64,000 nucleotides of DNA from Bacteroidales bacterium (GTDB lineage: Bacteria; Bacteroidota; Bacteroidia; Bacteroidales; UBA932): the NCBI GenBank assembly GCA_028724885.1, contig JAQYTJ010000031.1, positions 95,713-159,712 on the forward strand, given 5' to 3'. The first letter of the stretch is position 1; every line of letters begins with the position of its first letter. The position numbers and the translations under genes are program-made. Shown here piece by piece: positions 41,364-49,326 of the stretch. Under the pieces are notes generated by a model. It was given only the letters and a program-made list of their open reading frames with translations. It had not been told where the DNA came from and searched no databases.

Positions 41364-42263
41364 ATGAAAGGCTTTTGGCACTTATGCTCTCAGGAGCTTA
41401 CTAACAAAGTTATTTTCAAAACGTTGGATGACTATAAGTTCGGCATGAATAGCATCCCTATCGCACTGCAAGGAACAGATATTTGCGTCTACTGCTTCAT
41501 CCTAATGAATAATCATGTGCATCTTCTGATAAGTGGCACGGTCGACGCAGCAACAGAATTCTTTACGAAATTCAAAAGACGCATTGCAGCTCACTTATCG
41601 AAAAAGCATAGAATTCTGTCGCCACTGAAAGGCTTAAACTTCAAGCTGATAGAAGTCACGGACGAACAAATGTTCAGAAATGAAGTCGCATATATTTTGA
41701 GGAACTGCGTTGCTGCAAAAATGAATGATCCCTATAATTATCCATGGAGCACCGGAGGGATATATTTCAAACATTGCATAAATAAGTTCACTTTCAGAAG
41801 AATAGGAGACATGAACGGCTGGGAAATCCGGAATATATTGTCGACCAGGGTACAACTACCTGATGACTACCTAATTGCGAATGGAATAATCCGGCCAGAA
41901 TCTTATGTGCAAATAGCTACCGTTGAGCATTTGTTCGGATCTGCTCTAGATCTTTTCTATTATCTGAAAGATTGGAAAAGCGAACAGAAAGCAGCCCAAC
42001 TTGAATGGGCATCCGAGAAAAGATCAATGGAACATGATAGAGGCCCAGCCGACAAAGCCATGTACGAAGATACTGTATTGCTTGAAAAACTTCAACCCAA
42101 GTTTAAGGAATATAGTGTTTCTGGTTTCGATGACATGGACGATACCCTGAAAAGAATATTCGTGCCGATACTGAGGAATGCTTACGGCTCGAATGTGAAA
42201 CAGGTATGCAGGCTGATAGGTTTAGACGAGGCGACTGTCCGGCGTTTCGGAGGGTGGATGTGA
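41364..42263 (+). CDS. REP-associated tyrosine transposase (RAYT, Y1_Tnp)
   Basis: 299 residues from ATG 41364; the frame is open further upstream but runs through the REP units, so that start is rejected. The HUH motif is NNHVHLLI near residues 51-58 (His-x-His) and the catalytic tyrosine is in VAYILRNC near 108-115. The rest is the longer C-terminal part found in Bacteroidota RAYTs (FYYLKDWKSEQ near 200 and a C-terminal VCRLIGLDEATVRRFG helix-turn-helix-like segment). RAYTs are single-copy, domesticated IS200/IS605 relatives that process REP palindromes. Such palindromes flank this gene on both sides. Confidence 0.85.
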   Translation: MKGFWHLCSQELTNKVIFKTLDDYKFGMNSIPIALQGTDICVYCFILMNNHVHLLISGTVDAATEFFTKFKRRIAAHLSKKHRILSPLKGLNFKLIEVTDEQMFRNEVAYILRNCVAAKMNDPYNYPWSTGGIYFKHCINKFTFRRIGDMNGWEIRNILSTRVQLPDDYLIANGIIRPESYVQIATVEHLFGSALDLFYYLKDWKSEQKAAQLEWASEKRSMEHDRGPADKAMYEDTVLLEKLQPKFKEYSVSGFDDMDDTLKRIFVPILRNAYGSNVKQVCRLIGLDEATVRRFGGWM

Positions 42264-42284
42264 AGTAGGCCAAGGCGCGGCGGG

Positions 42285-42803
42285 TCACTTGGCTTGTGCT
42301 ATGATGCTGCAGAGGGATCGAATCGCGCTCTGGGCTTTTTGGCTGGGGCGAAGGAGCAGGATGACTATGCCGATGCCAAGGACTATGGCGATAATTATGG
42401 ACAAGAATCTTGGAATTGGGGATTTTATGAATATGCTGATGAGGAGCAGCAGAATGGCAAGTCCCCAAGCGAATATTTTACGAATCGGAGCGTTTGCATT
42501 TCCTTCTTTGAATGTGGCTGCATAACGGTGGATTTCCTCCCCTTCATCCGTCTTGCCCACTATTCCGACTTCTTCAACCTTACATGCAATGCAGCGCAGA
42601 CGATGCCAGGCAGACCAATCCAAGAACAAATCGCAGTCGCCAGTGGTTTCTGGCAAGTCCTCTGGATTAAATTCCGTTTTCCTCAGAACCTTACCGTACT
42701 TCTCCATCTCACGCTTAACACCTCCAAGGACAATTCCGTAAGGCTTCTCCGTCTGAAACAGGACACACCCGGCATCCATCATCTGAACATTCTTGTGAAT
42801 CAT
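42285..42803 (-). CDS. Hypothetical protein with two C-terminal membrane helices
   Basis: 172 residues, not recognised. Residues 1-105 are soluble, with CDLFLDWSAWHRLRCIACKV near 56-75 (two cysteines spaced CIAC). Two adjacent membrane helices follow (FAWGLAILLLLISIFI near 111-126 and FLSIIIAIVLGIGIVILLL near 133-151) and the tail is basic. It converges on the RAYT gene with a 21-bp gap. An overlapping plus-strand frame is longer but has no protein-like features. Confidence 0.5.
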   Translation of the reverse strand: MIHKNVQMMDAGCVLFQTEKPYGIVLGGVKREMEKYGKVLRKTEFNPEDLPETTGDCDLFLDWSAWHRLRCIACKVEEVGIVGKTDEGEEIHRYAATFKEGNANAPIRKIFAWGLAILLLLISIFIKSPIPRFLSIIIAIVLGIGIVILLLRPSQKAQSAIRSLCSIIAQAK

Positions 42804-42924
42804 ATCGCGAATCGAATTTCCATCATCAAAGTTAGCAAATTTCCTACTATAACAGTCAATGACAGAGTGGAGCGTAAGACAGAACTGCAGACCTCATTGA
42901 TAATCAAGAAGGTCCCAAAGAACA

Positions 42925-43015
42925 CCTCACGCTCCCAGCGCAATGGCATGAGCGTGAGACTAGGATACATAACTTATTTATAATCAATTTAGCTAAAAAC
43001 AGAGCCTCACGCTCC
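42925..43015. repeat. REP-like palindromes downstream of RAYT
   Basis: CCTCACGCTCC (42925-42935), GAGCGTGAG (42950-42958) and GCCTCACGCTCC (43004-43015) are further copies, in alternating orientation, of the GAGCGTGAGG end found upstream of the RAYT gene. The last two bound a 65-bp unit like those upstream; the first two can form a short hairpin. Confidence 0.7.
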
Positions 43016-43048
43016 TTAACATTTATAATGGATGGATATAAAGGACGA

Positions 43049-43366
43049 TTATCTCCAGCCCATGAACATTTTCACAGTCCCAGGGTCATGATAGTCGAAG
43101 AATAGGCTCTTACCAGTGTCCAACTTAGCGATTTCGGCCATGTCTTCATCGGAGAGGTTAAAATCGAACAGATCCAGGTTCTGTCGCATCCTCTCCACGT
43201 AGGTGGATTTTGGGATGATTATCACGCCCCTTTGAATGAGAAATCGCAGAGCAACCTGAGCAACGCTTTTACCATATAGGGAATATTCATTTCCCAAAAT
43301 CCAGTTGTTTTTGCAAAATGTGGCGAAGAGCGCGGCTAACAAGACAAATTGTTTCTCAATGGACAC
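43049..43366 (-). pseudogene. Aldo/keto reductase, C-terminal fragment
   Basis: The frame gives GKSVAQVALRFLIQRGVIII followed by PKSTYVERMRQNLDLFDFNL and SDEDMAEIAKLDTGKSLF, the well-known C-terminal third of aldo/keto reductases (the IPKS cofactor motif is intact). The catalytic tetrad (Asp, Tyr, Lys, His) of the missing N-terminal two thirds is absent. The first 30 residues of the frame (MSIEKQFVLLAALFAT) come from unrelated sequence next to the SRP RNA. It is a deletion remnant. Confidence 0.75.
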
Positions 43367-43372
43367 GAAAAA

Positions 43373-43471
43373 AGGGAAAGCTTAGCACATCGCACCGCTA
43401 CAACCTCCTACCCTTGCTGCCTTCCGGCCCTGGGGGAATTCAGAGGGAGCTGGTCGTGTACGACTTTCCCC
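43373..43471 (-). ncRNA. ffs: Signal recognition particle RNA (4.5S, bacterial small type)
   Basis: The minus strand has the diagnostic apical domain GGGCCGGAAGGCAGCAAGGG (43410-43429), which includes the GGAA tetraloop and the asymmetric internal loop bound by Ffh. The outer helix is formed by GGGGAAAG at the 5' end and CTTTCCC at the 3' end, followed by a T-run. An exact -7 element TATATTTG is about 6 bp upstream (43476-43483). The RNA works with Ffh to target membrane proteins co-translationally. Confidence 0.95.
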
Positions 43472-43590
43472 ACTGCAAATATAGTCTTTTTATGTCATTC
43501 TGCCAACTATACTGGAAATTCTGCCATGGTTTCCGGAAATTCGTCCACTATCGGAAACGGTCCCTTTTTATACCATCTGCCAAGGATCGC

Positions 43591-44076
43591 TCACTGCTTC
43601 TCGTTGAAGCTGTCGAATATGAAAGGAAGAATATCTTCTACTTTCTCAAACTTCCAAATCTTAGTAGCGCCAACCATGATTACAGCCATATGCCTTTTCC
43701 CAAGGGTCTGATACTCTGCCATTACCTGCCGGCAAGCTCCACAAGGCGTGCAAGGGGCATTGTCTATGCCGCCTTCAAAGCCTCCTGCTATAGCAATCCC
43801 GACCATCGCTCTGCCAGGATAAGTCGCGTTCGCAGAAAACATTGCGGTGCGCTCAGCGCAGAGTCCGGAGGGATAAGCAGAATTTTCCTGATTGGAGCCT
43901 TTCACGATAGTGCCGTCATCTAGACGAACGGCAGCTCCAACATGGAATTTTGAATATGGTGCGTATGATGTTTTCTGGGCCTCGATCGCAGCGTGTACTA
44001 GTTCTTGGTCTTCCGCTGACATTTCGTATAATGAAGAATATTCAGTGTAATTAATCTCAAGATTGAGTGTCTTCAT
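43591..44076 (-). CDS. cdd: Cytidine deaminase
   Basis: 161 residues from the ATG at 44076. The zinc site is formed by CAERTAMF near residues 74-81 (Cys-Ala-Glu, with the catalytic glutamate) and PCGACRQV near 109-116. SYAPYSKFHVGAAV near 37-50 and NQENSAYPSGLCAER are the substrate-binding segments. It hydrolyses cytidine and deoxycytidine to uridine and deoxyuridine for pyrimidine salvage. It is a tetrameric-type enzyme by length. It faces away from mnmA across a 79-bp gap. Confidence 0.94.
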   Translation of the reverse strand: MKTLNLEINYTEYSSLYEMSAEDQELVHAAIEAQKTSYAPYSKFHVGAAVRLDDGTIVKGSNQENSAYPSGLCAERTAMFSANATYPGRAMVGIAIAGGFEGGIDNAPCTPCGACRQVMAEYQTLGKRHMAVIMVGATKIWKFEKVEDILPFIFDSFNEKQ

Positions 44077-44140
44077 ATTCAATTATTTAATAAAAGTGAA
44101 ATGCAAGATAGCAAAAATTGTACAAAATTTGGCAATTGAC

Positions 44141-44148
44141 TAACTTTG
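44141..44148 (+). promoter_or_regulatory. -7 element of the mnmA promoter
   Basis: TAACTTTG matches TAnnTTTG exactly, 7 bp before the mnmA ATG at 44156, so the message is probably leaderless or nearly so. A TTG at 44119-44121 is at the expected -33 distance. Confidence 0.6.
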
Positions 44149-44155
44149 CCGCATC

Positions 44156-45685
44156 ATGAAAATATGCGTAGGACTGTCAGGAGGCGTGGACTCCAGCGTT
44201 GCCGCCCTGTTGCTGAAGCAGCAAGGGTACGACGTGTTCGCCATGTTCATGCAGAACTGGCACGACGCAGACGCTACCCTGCATGGTGACTGCGAATGGG
44301 AGGAGGACAGATACGTAGCAGAGCTGGTAGCACGGAAAATCGGCATTCCTTTCTATTTCGTGGACCTCTCCAAAGAATACAGGGCAAAGGTTGTGGAGTA
44401 TATGTTCAATGAATATAACGCTGGCCGCACTCCTAACCCCGACGTGCTTTGCAATAAGGAAATCAAATTCGATGCATTCTGGGAGACTGCTCGCAAGATG
44501 GGCGCTGAGATGGTAGCTACGGGACACTATTGCCGCAAGATTCCACTGCTGGATGCTTCTGGCAAGCCTGTATTCATTGACGGCATCCCCCAATCCAGGT
44601 TGCTCGAAGGAGTTGACCCGAACAAGGATCAGAGTTATTTCCTCTGCCAGCTCAGCCAGGAACAGCTTTCGACTGCGCTTTTCCCTATCGGAGGCCTAAC
44701 GAAGCCGGAGGTTCGACGCCTGGCGCGCGAGGCAGACCTGCCGTCGGCAGACAAGAAAGACTCTCAGGGAATATGTTTTGTCGGCAAAGTGGATCTGCCC
44801 ACATTCCTGAAGCAGAAACTGCTTCCTAAGGAGGGGAACGTAGTGGAAGTTTACAATTCTTTCTACTCTGATAACGAGCAGTATACGTTCTTCCATGACA
44901 CTATGGCATCGTTGCTTGCTGTGCCTGGGGAACCGCTCATGACAACTGAATATTCTTCCGAGGATTCTGGCGGAGCCGCTTTCAACAATGTGCGTTTGGA
45001 CGAAATTGGCAGGGCAAACGAATATTCCGCCGAAAAGATTGCTGCGCTTTCCGATGAAACCTTGATGCGGCTTTCGCAGCCGATCAGTTACGATTCCCTG
45101 ACTTTTGAGACAGAAACCTATCGCAGCGGAAAGCATCACGTGAAGAAAACCCGATATGTGGAAAATCCATTTGGCAAGATCATCGGCAGGCACGATGGGG
45201 CGCAGTTCTATACCATCGGGCAGAGAAAGGGGCTGAACATTGGCGGGCACAAGGACTCGCTATTCGTGATAGCGACAGATATAGAACGCAACATAATTTA
45301 CGTCGGTGAAGGTCATCGGCACAAAGGATTGTCTCGCAGCTGCATACGCATTGCTCCAGAAAATATTCACTGGATCCGCACAGATCTAGAAATGCACAAT
45401 GGAGATGTTCGCCGCTACAAGGTCCGCATCCGCTACCGCCAGCCGCTTCAGGATGCATGGCTAGTGAAACGCCACAGCGGCATATTCATAATATTCGACA
45501 TGCCTCAGCGCGGCCTCTCCGATGGCCAATTCGCCGCATGGTACGCCCCAGCTTCAGGCACTAAGTCAGAACTCAGCACAACCCTAAGAGAAGCAACCCC
45601 AGACGAAAGTGCTGCCTCTACCTCGCTTGATATGCTCACCCCAGCTTCCCAAAACTACGAAATGCTCGGCTCCGGACATTTCTAA
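44156..45685 (+). CDS. mnmA: tRNA-uridine 2-sulfurtransferase MnmA with two insertions
   Basis: 509 residues against about 360 in most bacteria. The PP-loop is GLSGGVDSSV near residues 6-15; the first catalytic cysteine is in NPDVLCNKEIKFD near 97-109 and the second in DSQGICFVG near 202-210. TGHYCRK near 123 and DQSYFLCQLSQEQL near 160 are also typical. An insertion of about 110 residues separates EGNVVEV (near 228) from GKIIGRHDGAQFYTIGQRKG (near 340), and about 40 residues rich in Ser, Thr and Ala separate QFAAWY from the final EMLGSGHF. Catalytic parts are intact. It thiolates U34 of tRNA Lys, Glu and Gln. Confidence 0.92.
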   Translation: MKICVGLSGGVDSSVAALLLKQQGYDVFAMFMQNWHDADATLHGDCEWEEDRYVAELVARKIGIPFYFVDLSKEYRAKVVEYMFNEYNAGRTPNPDVLCNKEIKFDAFWETARKMGAEMVATGHYCRKIPLLDASGKPVFIDGIPQSRLLEGVDPNKDQSYFLCQLSQEQLSTALFPIGGLTKPEVRRLAREADLPSADKKDSQGICFVGKVDLPTFLKQKLLPKEGNVVEVYNSFYSDNEQYTFFHDTMASLLAVPGEPLMTTEYSSEDSGGAAFNNVRLDEIGRANEYSAEKIAALSDETLMRLSQPISYDSLTFETETYRSGKHHVKKTRYVENPFGKIIGRHDGAQFYTIGQRKGLNIGGHKDSLFVIATDIERNIIYVGEGHRHKGLSRSCIRIAPENIHWIRTDLEMHNGDVRRYKVRIRYRQPLQDAWLVKRHSGIFIIFDMPQRGLSDGQFAAWYAPASGTKSELSTTLREATPDESAASTSLDMLTPASQNYEMLGSGHF

Positions 45686-45870
45686 GCATTTTTGCCACAC
45701 GATACTTTCAGCCCCGTTATTAGCTCATTAATTATCAGCTTATTACAAAATGCGCAAAAAATATCCTGCAAAAATTTAACAGGATACGTATCTTAACTCT
45801 GGCAGTGCATTTACTTACAGAAAGCTACGAAAGAACTCAAAAGTACCGTGCGGAATGGCGTCCCTATCAA
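45686..45870. other. Intergenic region after mnmA
   Basis: No gene is seen. TATCCTG (45762-45768) and CAGGATA (45780-45786) form a short stem that may weakly end either convergent transcript. The rest is AT-rich with no other structure noticed. Confidence 0.4.
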
Positions 45871-47340
45871 TCACAATGCTTTTGCGGCAGACTGGCCGGC
45901 GAGATAGCCTGTGGAGAATGCGCATTGGAGGTTGTAGCCACCAGTGTCGCAATCCATATCGAGTACTTCACCGCAAAGGTATAGCCCATGTGCAATTTTG
46001 GATTCCATAGTCTTTGGGAGCACCTCATCGGCTGAAACGCCACCTGCAGTAATAACGCAGCGCTCATAGCCGACATAGCCTTCTATATCGAACTTCCAGT
46101 CCTTCAGGCACTTAGCAAGCAGTTCGAGATTCACGCTATAAGAACGCTTCTGATAATTTAACCTTCTTCTGCCATCCCGAGACGGAAAAGCACCCTTGTG
46201 CCTTGCCTGATAAAAGAAAGATGCCCTTGAGCGAGATTCGCAAGCACGGGTATCGTTTTGCGTGAAACTCAGTATTGACGGGTTCCAAGCCTGGAATCCA
46301 GGAATGAGTTCCCAAGGCATTAATTTCCCGAGCAATATCCTATACATCTCTTTGCCATTCAATCCTCTGCCATCCTTCCATCCCTTTGAGCGCGGATCGT
46401 TCTCAATTTCTACCCACAGAGAGTGAATACGCTCTGAGAGTTCTTCAAGTGACACCCCTACCTTGAGGTCTAACAACACAGAAACCTTGCTCCCATTCAT
46501 CATCGCCTTTACGCAATGCCTGCTGACCTGGAAACCAATCGGCCCCTCAATGCCGCCATCAGTGAAGTCCACGTCCCCGAACTCAGACTCTTGCTGCTGA
46601 CCGTCAATGAATACAGTCAGCGATATATTCTTAAGCTTCGCTCCCATGAGATTCTGCCCCGCATCAGTCATCGGCAGTCCCCTGTCAATGTGGCCACGCA
46701 TCTCCATATCTGGTTTTTCAATGATTTTGTATCCTCTGGGAACAAGAGCAGTGAGAGACGGGAAGGTTGGGGTTACGCTGTGTCCAAGTTTTTTTGCGAA
46801 TATGTAACCGTCACCTGTAGAACCCGTTCCAGGATATGACAGGCCGCCAGTTGATATTATAAGTTTGGATGCATCGAATTGCTCTCCGCTTGATGTAAGT
46901 ACTGAGAAACCGCCATCGAATTTCAAAACATCCTTTACCTCACGATCAGAGAGCAGCATCACTCCATCTCTCAGGACTAGTTGCACAAGCGTATCCACGA
47001 CATCCGATGCCCTATGAGAATATGGGAAAGCTCTGTCTCCCCTCTCCACTACCGTCTCTAGGCCATTGCTCTCCAGCAAATCTATCATGTCGTCAGGCGT
47101 GAAATTGTAATAGGACGGCTTGACGAAATTTGGGTTTGTACGAATATGGGTCGAGAAATCATTCCAATCCTTGACATTCGTGAAGTTGCAGCGACCCTTT
47201 CCCGTGAACAGAATCTTCCTTCCTGGGCGAGGCATTTTTTCCAAAATAACCACCTTAGCATCAGGAGAAACGGTTTTTGCCCCATGGGCTGCGAGCAGTC
47301 CAGCAGCACCGCCACCTATTATCACGACATCATATTTCAT
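45871..47340 (-). CDS. HI0933-family FAD-dependent oxidoreductase
   Basis: 489 residues from the ATG at 47340; the frame is open 29 codons further but the -7 element TATATTTG lies in that extension, so the inner start is preferred. The FAD motif is VVIIGGGAAGLLAAHGAK near residues 5-22, followed by GRKILFTGKGRCNFTN near 41-56, the family hallmark. STGGLSYPGTGSTGDGY near 163 and TAGGVSADEVLPKTME near 430 are also conserved. An insertion of about 40 residues (NDTRACESRSRASFFYQAR) near 375-410 makes it longer than the usual 400-420 residues. Cellular role of the family is not settled. Confidence 0.85.
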   Translation of the reverse strand: MKYDVVIIGGGAAGLLAAHGAKTVSPDAKVVILEKMPRPGRKILFTGKGRCNFTNVKDWNDFSTHIRTNPNFVKPSYYNFTPDDMIDLLESNGLETVVERGDRAFPYSHRASDVVDTLVQLVLRDGVMLLSDREVKDVLKFDGGFSVLTSSGEQFDASKLIISTGGLSYPGTGSTGDGYIFAKKLGHSVTPTFPSLTALVPRGYKIIEKPDMEMRGHIDRGLPMTDAGQNLMGAKLKNISLTVFIDGQQQESEFGDVDFTDGGIEGPIGFQVSRHCVKAMMNGSKVSVLLDLKVGVSLEELSERIHSLWVEIENDPRSKGWKDGRGLNGKEMYRILLGKLMPWELIPGFQAWNPSILSFTQNDTRACESRSRASFFYQARHKGAFPSRDGRRRLNYQKRSYSVNLELLAKCLKDWKFDIEGYVGYERCVITAGGVSADEVLPKTMESKIAHGLYLCGEVLDMDCDTGGYNLQCAFSTGYLAGQSAAKAL

Positions 47341-47360
47341 ATTCACAAATTTTTCGTTTG

Positions 47361-47399
47361 CAAATATAGCCTTAACTTGAGAAAATTTGATTATATTTG
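47361..47399. promoter_or_regulatory. Divergent promoters of the HI0933 gene and tRNA-Thr
   Basis: Minus-strand TATATTTG (47361-47368) serves the oxidoreductase, and plus-strand TATATTTG (47392-47399) serves tRNA-Thr, which begins 31 bp later. Both are exact -7 matches; the two are 23 bp apart. Confidence 0.65.
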
Positions 47400-47429
47400 C
47401 ATGTTCATTTCCGATAGAAATGTTCAAAA

Positions 47430-47502
47430 GCCACTTTAGCTCAGTCGGTAGAGCAGCGCATTCGTAACGCGCAGGTCGTCAGTTCGAATCTGATGAGTGG
47501 CT
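47430..47502 (+). tRNA. tRNA-Thr (CGT)
   Basis: A 73-nt cloverleaf: acceptor GCCACTT with GAGTGGC (one G-U pair), D arm GCTC/GAGC, anticodon arm GCGCA-TTCGTAA-CGCGC (anticodon CGT reading ACG; an A-C mismatch closes the loop), and T arm with TTCGAAT loop. No CCA is encoded. Promoter at 47392-47399 and terminator at 47514-47544. Confidence 0.92.
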
Positions 47503-47513
47503 CTAGCCATAAA

Positions 47514-47544
47514 AAGAGCCGGTCCGATGACCGGCTCTTATTAT
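47514..47544. terminator. Bidirectional terminator between tRNA-Thr and pgm
   Basis: AAGAGCCGGTC and GACCGGCTCTT form a perfect 11-bp stem with a CGAT loop, flanked by A-rich and T-rich tails, so it works for the tRNA and for the convergent phosphoglucomutase gene. Confidence 0.85.
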
Positions 47545-49205
47545 TTCACGAACTGGACGGCAAGCTGCTTTAGCTTAGCGTCAGCGGAATCCCCTTTGGC
47601 TCCGAAATAGAATTTGATTTTCGGCTCTGTGCCTGATGGGCGTACGGTCACTACATCCCCCTCCGCATTGAAGAACTGCAACACATTGGACTTAGGCAGG
47701 CCGGTCTTGTCAGGGCATTCATAATCAATGACTTTGGAAACCCTGATTCCGGCAATCTCCTTCGGAGGATTCTGTCTCATGTCGTCCATCATGCCGGCTA
47801 TCTCCTCAGCCCCAGACTTTCCTTTTCGCACAATGTAGACCATCGACTCCTTGCGATAGCCATATTCCTTGTAGATCTTCTGCATCAGTTGATACAGGGT
47901 CAGCCCCTGGTCTGCAGCCCATGCGGCGCAGTCTGCAACCATCGAGCAAGCCACAGGAGCATCCTTGTCGCGAACGAACTCACCCACGTTGAAACCGTAG
48001 CTTTCCTCGCCTCCGCAGATGAAATATCCTTTACCCTCGTTTTTGTGCACGATCTCCTCTATCCATTTGAAGCCGGTTAATACATCGTAGCATCTGACCC
48101 CGAAGCTTTCAGCAATCTCGGCAATGAGCTGCGTCGTGACAATCGTCTTGACAATATATTTCGTTGAATCCAGCTTGCCGAGCTCCTTCCAGCGGGTCAG
48201 GATATAGTACGTAAGCATAGAGGCCGTCTGATTGCCATTGAATTGTACCATGTTGCCATCGTTGTCGCGAACCGCTATGCCCAGGCGATCAGCATCCGGG
48301 TCCGTAGCCATGACTATGTCGGCTTTCTTCTCCTCGGCAACATCCAAGGCCATCTTCATTGCCGCCGGCTCCTCCGGATTAGGAGACACGACGGTAGGAA
48401 AATTCCCATCGCTGACGTCCTGATCGTAAACATGGTAGACATTCGTAAATCCGAGCCTCTTCAAGCACTCAGGAACGATACGAACCCCAGTGCCATGTAG
48501 CGGTGTGTAAACGATTTTGATGTCCGAATGACGCGCACGAGACTCCGGACTGAGGGTGAGCGATAGAATGTCATGAAGATAGGCCTCATCCATTTCTTTA
48601 CCCATCAGCTCAACCTCGCCGCAATGCTCCCCCCTCTCAAACTTCACCAGCGACGGGTCATTCACCTTTGAGACTTCATCTATGATTTCTCCATCGACAG
48701 GTGGTACTATCTGCGCACCGTCCGACCAATAAACCTTGTACCCGTTATATTCCTTTGGATTGTGCGAAGCCGTCACCATAACTCCAGCCACAGCCCTCAT
48801 CTTGCGGATGGAATAGCTCAGTTCCGGCGTAGGACGAATATTGTCGAATATGAAGACGTGCAGCCCGTTTGCGCTGAAGACATCCGAGGCAATCTTAGCG
48901 AATTCCTTTGAATTGTTTCTGCTGTCGTAGGAAATGCACACTCTGAGGTCATCGCCAACGCATTTTTTCAAAATATAGTTCGCAAGACCCTGAGTCGCCA
49001 TGCCGACGGTATATTTATTCATCCTGTTGGTGCCAACGCCCATCAGCCCACGCAATCCTCCAGTTCCGAATTCAAGATTTTTATAAAAAGCGTCCTCGAA
49101 ACCCGCTGGATCGTTATTTCTTAGTTCTATGATTTTTCCTTTGGTTTCTGGATCGAAATTTCCATTAAGCCATTTGTTTGCTACCTCATTAAAGTCCTGT
49201 GCCAT
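47541..49205 (-). CDS. pgm: Phosphoglucomutase/phosphomannomutase (alpha-D-phosphohexomutase)
   Basis: 554 residues. The phospho-serine loop is VTASHNPKEYNG with Ser at residue 147; the metal loop is ATDPDADRLG near 300; the sugar-binding loop is GGEESYGF near 395 and the phosphate-binding loop is VRPSGTEPKIKFY near 527. It interconverts hexose 1- and 6-phosphates, feeding nucleotide sugars for surface glycans and glycogen. The minus-strand -7 element is TATATTTA upstream of the ATG. It diverges from the methyltransferase gene. Confidence 0.92.
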   Translation of the reverse strand: MAQDFNEVANKWLNGNFDPETKGKIIELRNNDPAGFEDAFYKNLEFGTGGLRGLMGVGTNRMNKYTVGMATQGLANYILKKCVGDDLRVCISYDSRNNSKEFAKIASDVFSANGLHVFIFDNIRPTPELSYSIRKMRAVAGVMVTASHNPKEYNGYKVYWSDGAQIVPPVDGEIIDEVSKVNDPSLVKFERGEHCGEVELMGKEMDEAYLHDILSLTLSPESRARHSDIKIVYTPLHGTGVRIVPECLKRLGFTNVYHVYDQDVSDGNFPTVVSPNPEEPAAMKMALDVAEEKKADIVMATDPDADRLGIAVRDNDGNMVQFNGNQTASMLTYYILTRWKELGKLDSTKYIVKTIVTTQLIAEIAESFGVRCYDVLTGFKWIEEIVHKNEGKGYFICGGEESYGFNVGEFVRDKDAPVACSMVADCAAWAADQGLTLYQLMQKIYKEYGYRKESMVYIVRKGKSGAEEIAGMMDDMRQNPPKEIAGIRVSKVIDYECPDKTGLPKSNVLQFFNAEGDVVTVRPSGTEPKIKFYFGAKGDSADAKLKQLAVQFVK

Positions 49206-49326
49206 ATTATTAAAAATTTTAGCATATAAATATACTCAATTATCGGCTGTTTTATCTCATAATGGTGGGAAATATTTTGCCATAAGAAGATGTCTGTTTC
49301 TAACAATAATGCCTATATTTATAAAT

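Noticed and set aside
42294..42983. 229-codon plus-strand open frame
   Set aside because: It is antisense to the two-helix membrane protein and runs into the REP repeats; its composition is not protein-like.
43318..43923. 201-codon plus-strand open frame
   Set aside because: It runs across the SRP RNA and antisense to cytidine deaminase, both of which are certain.
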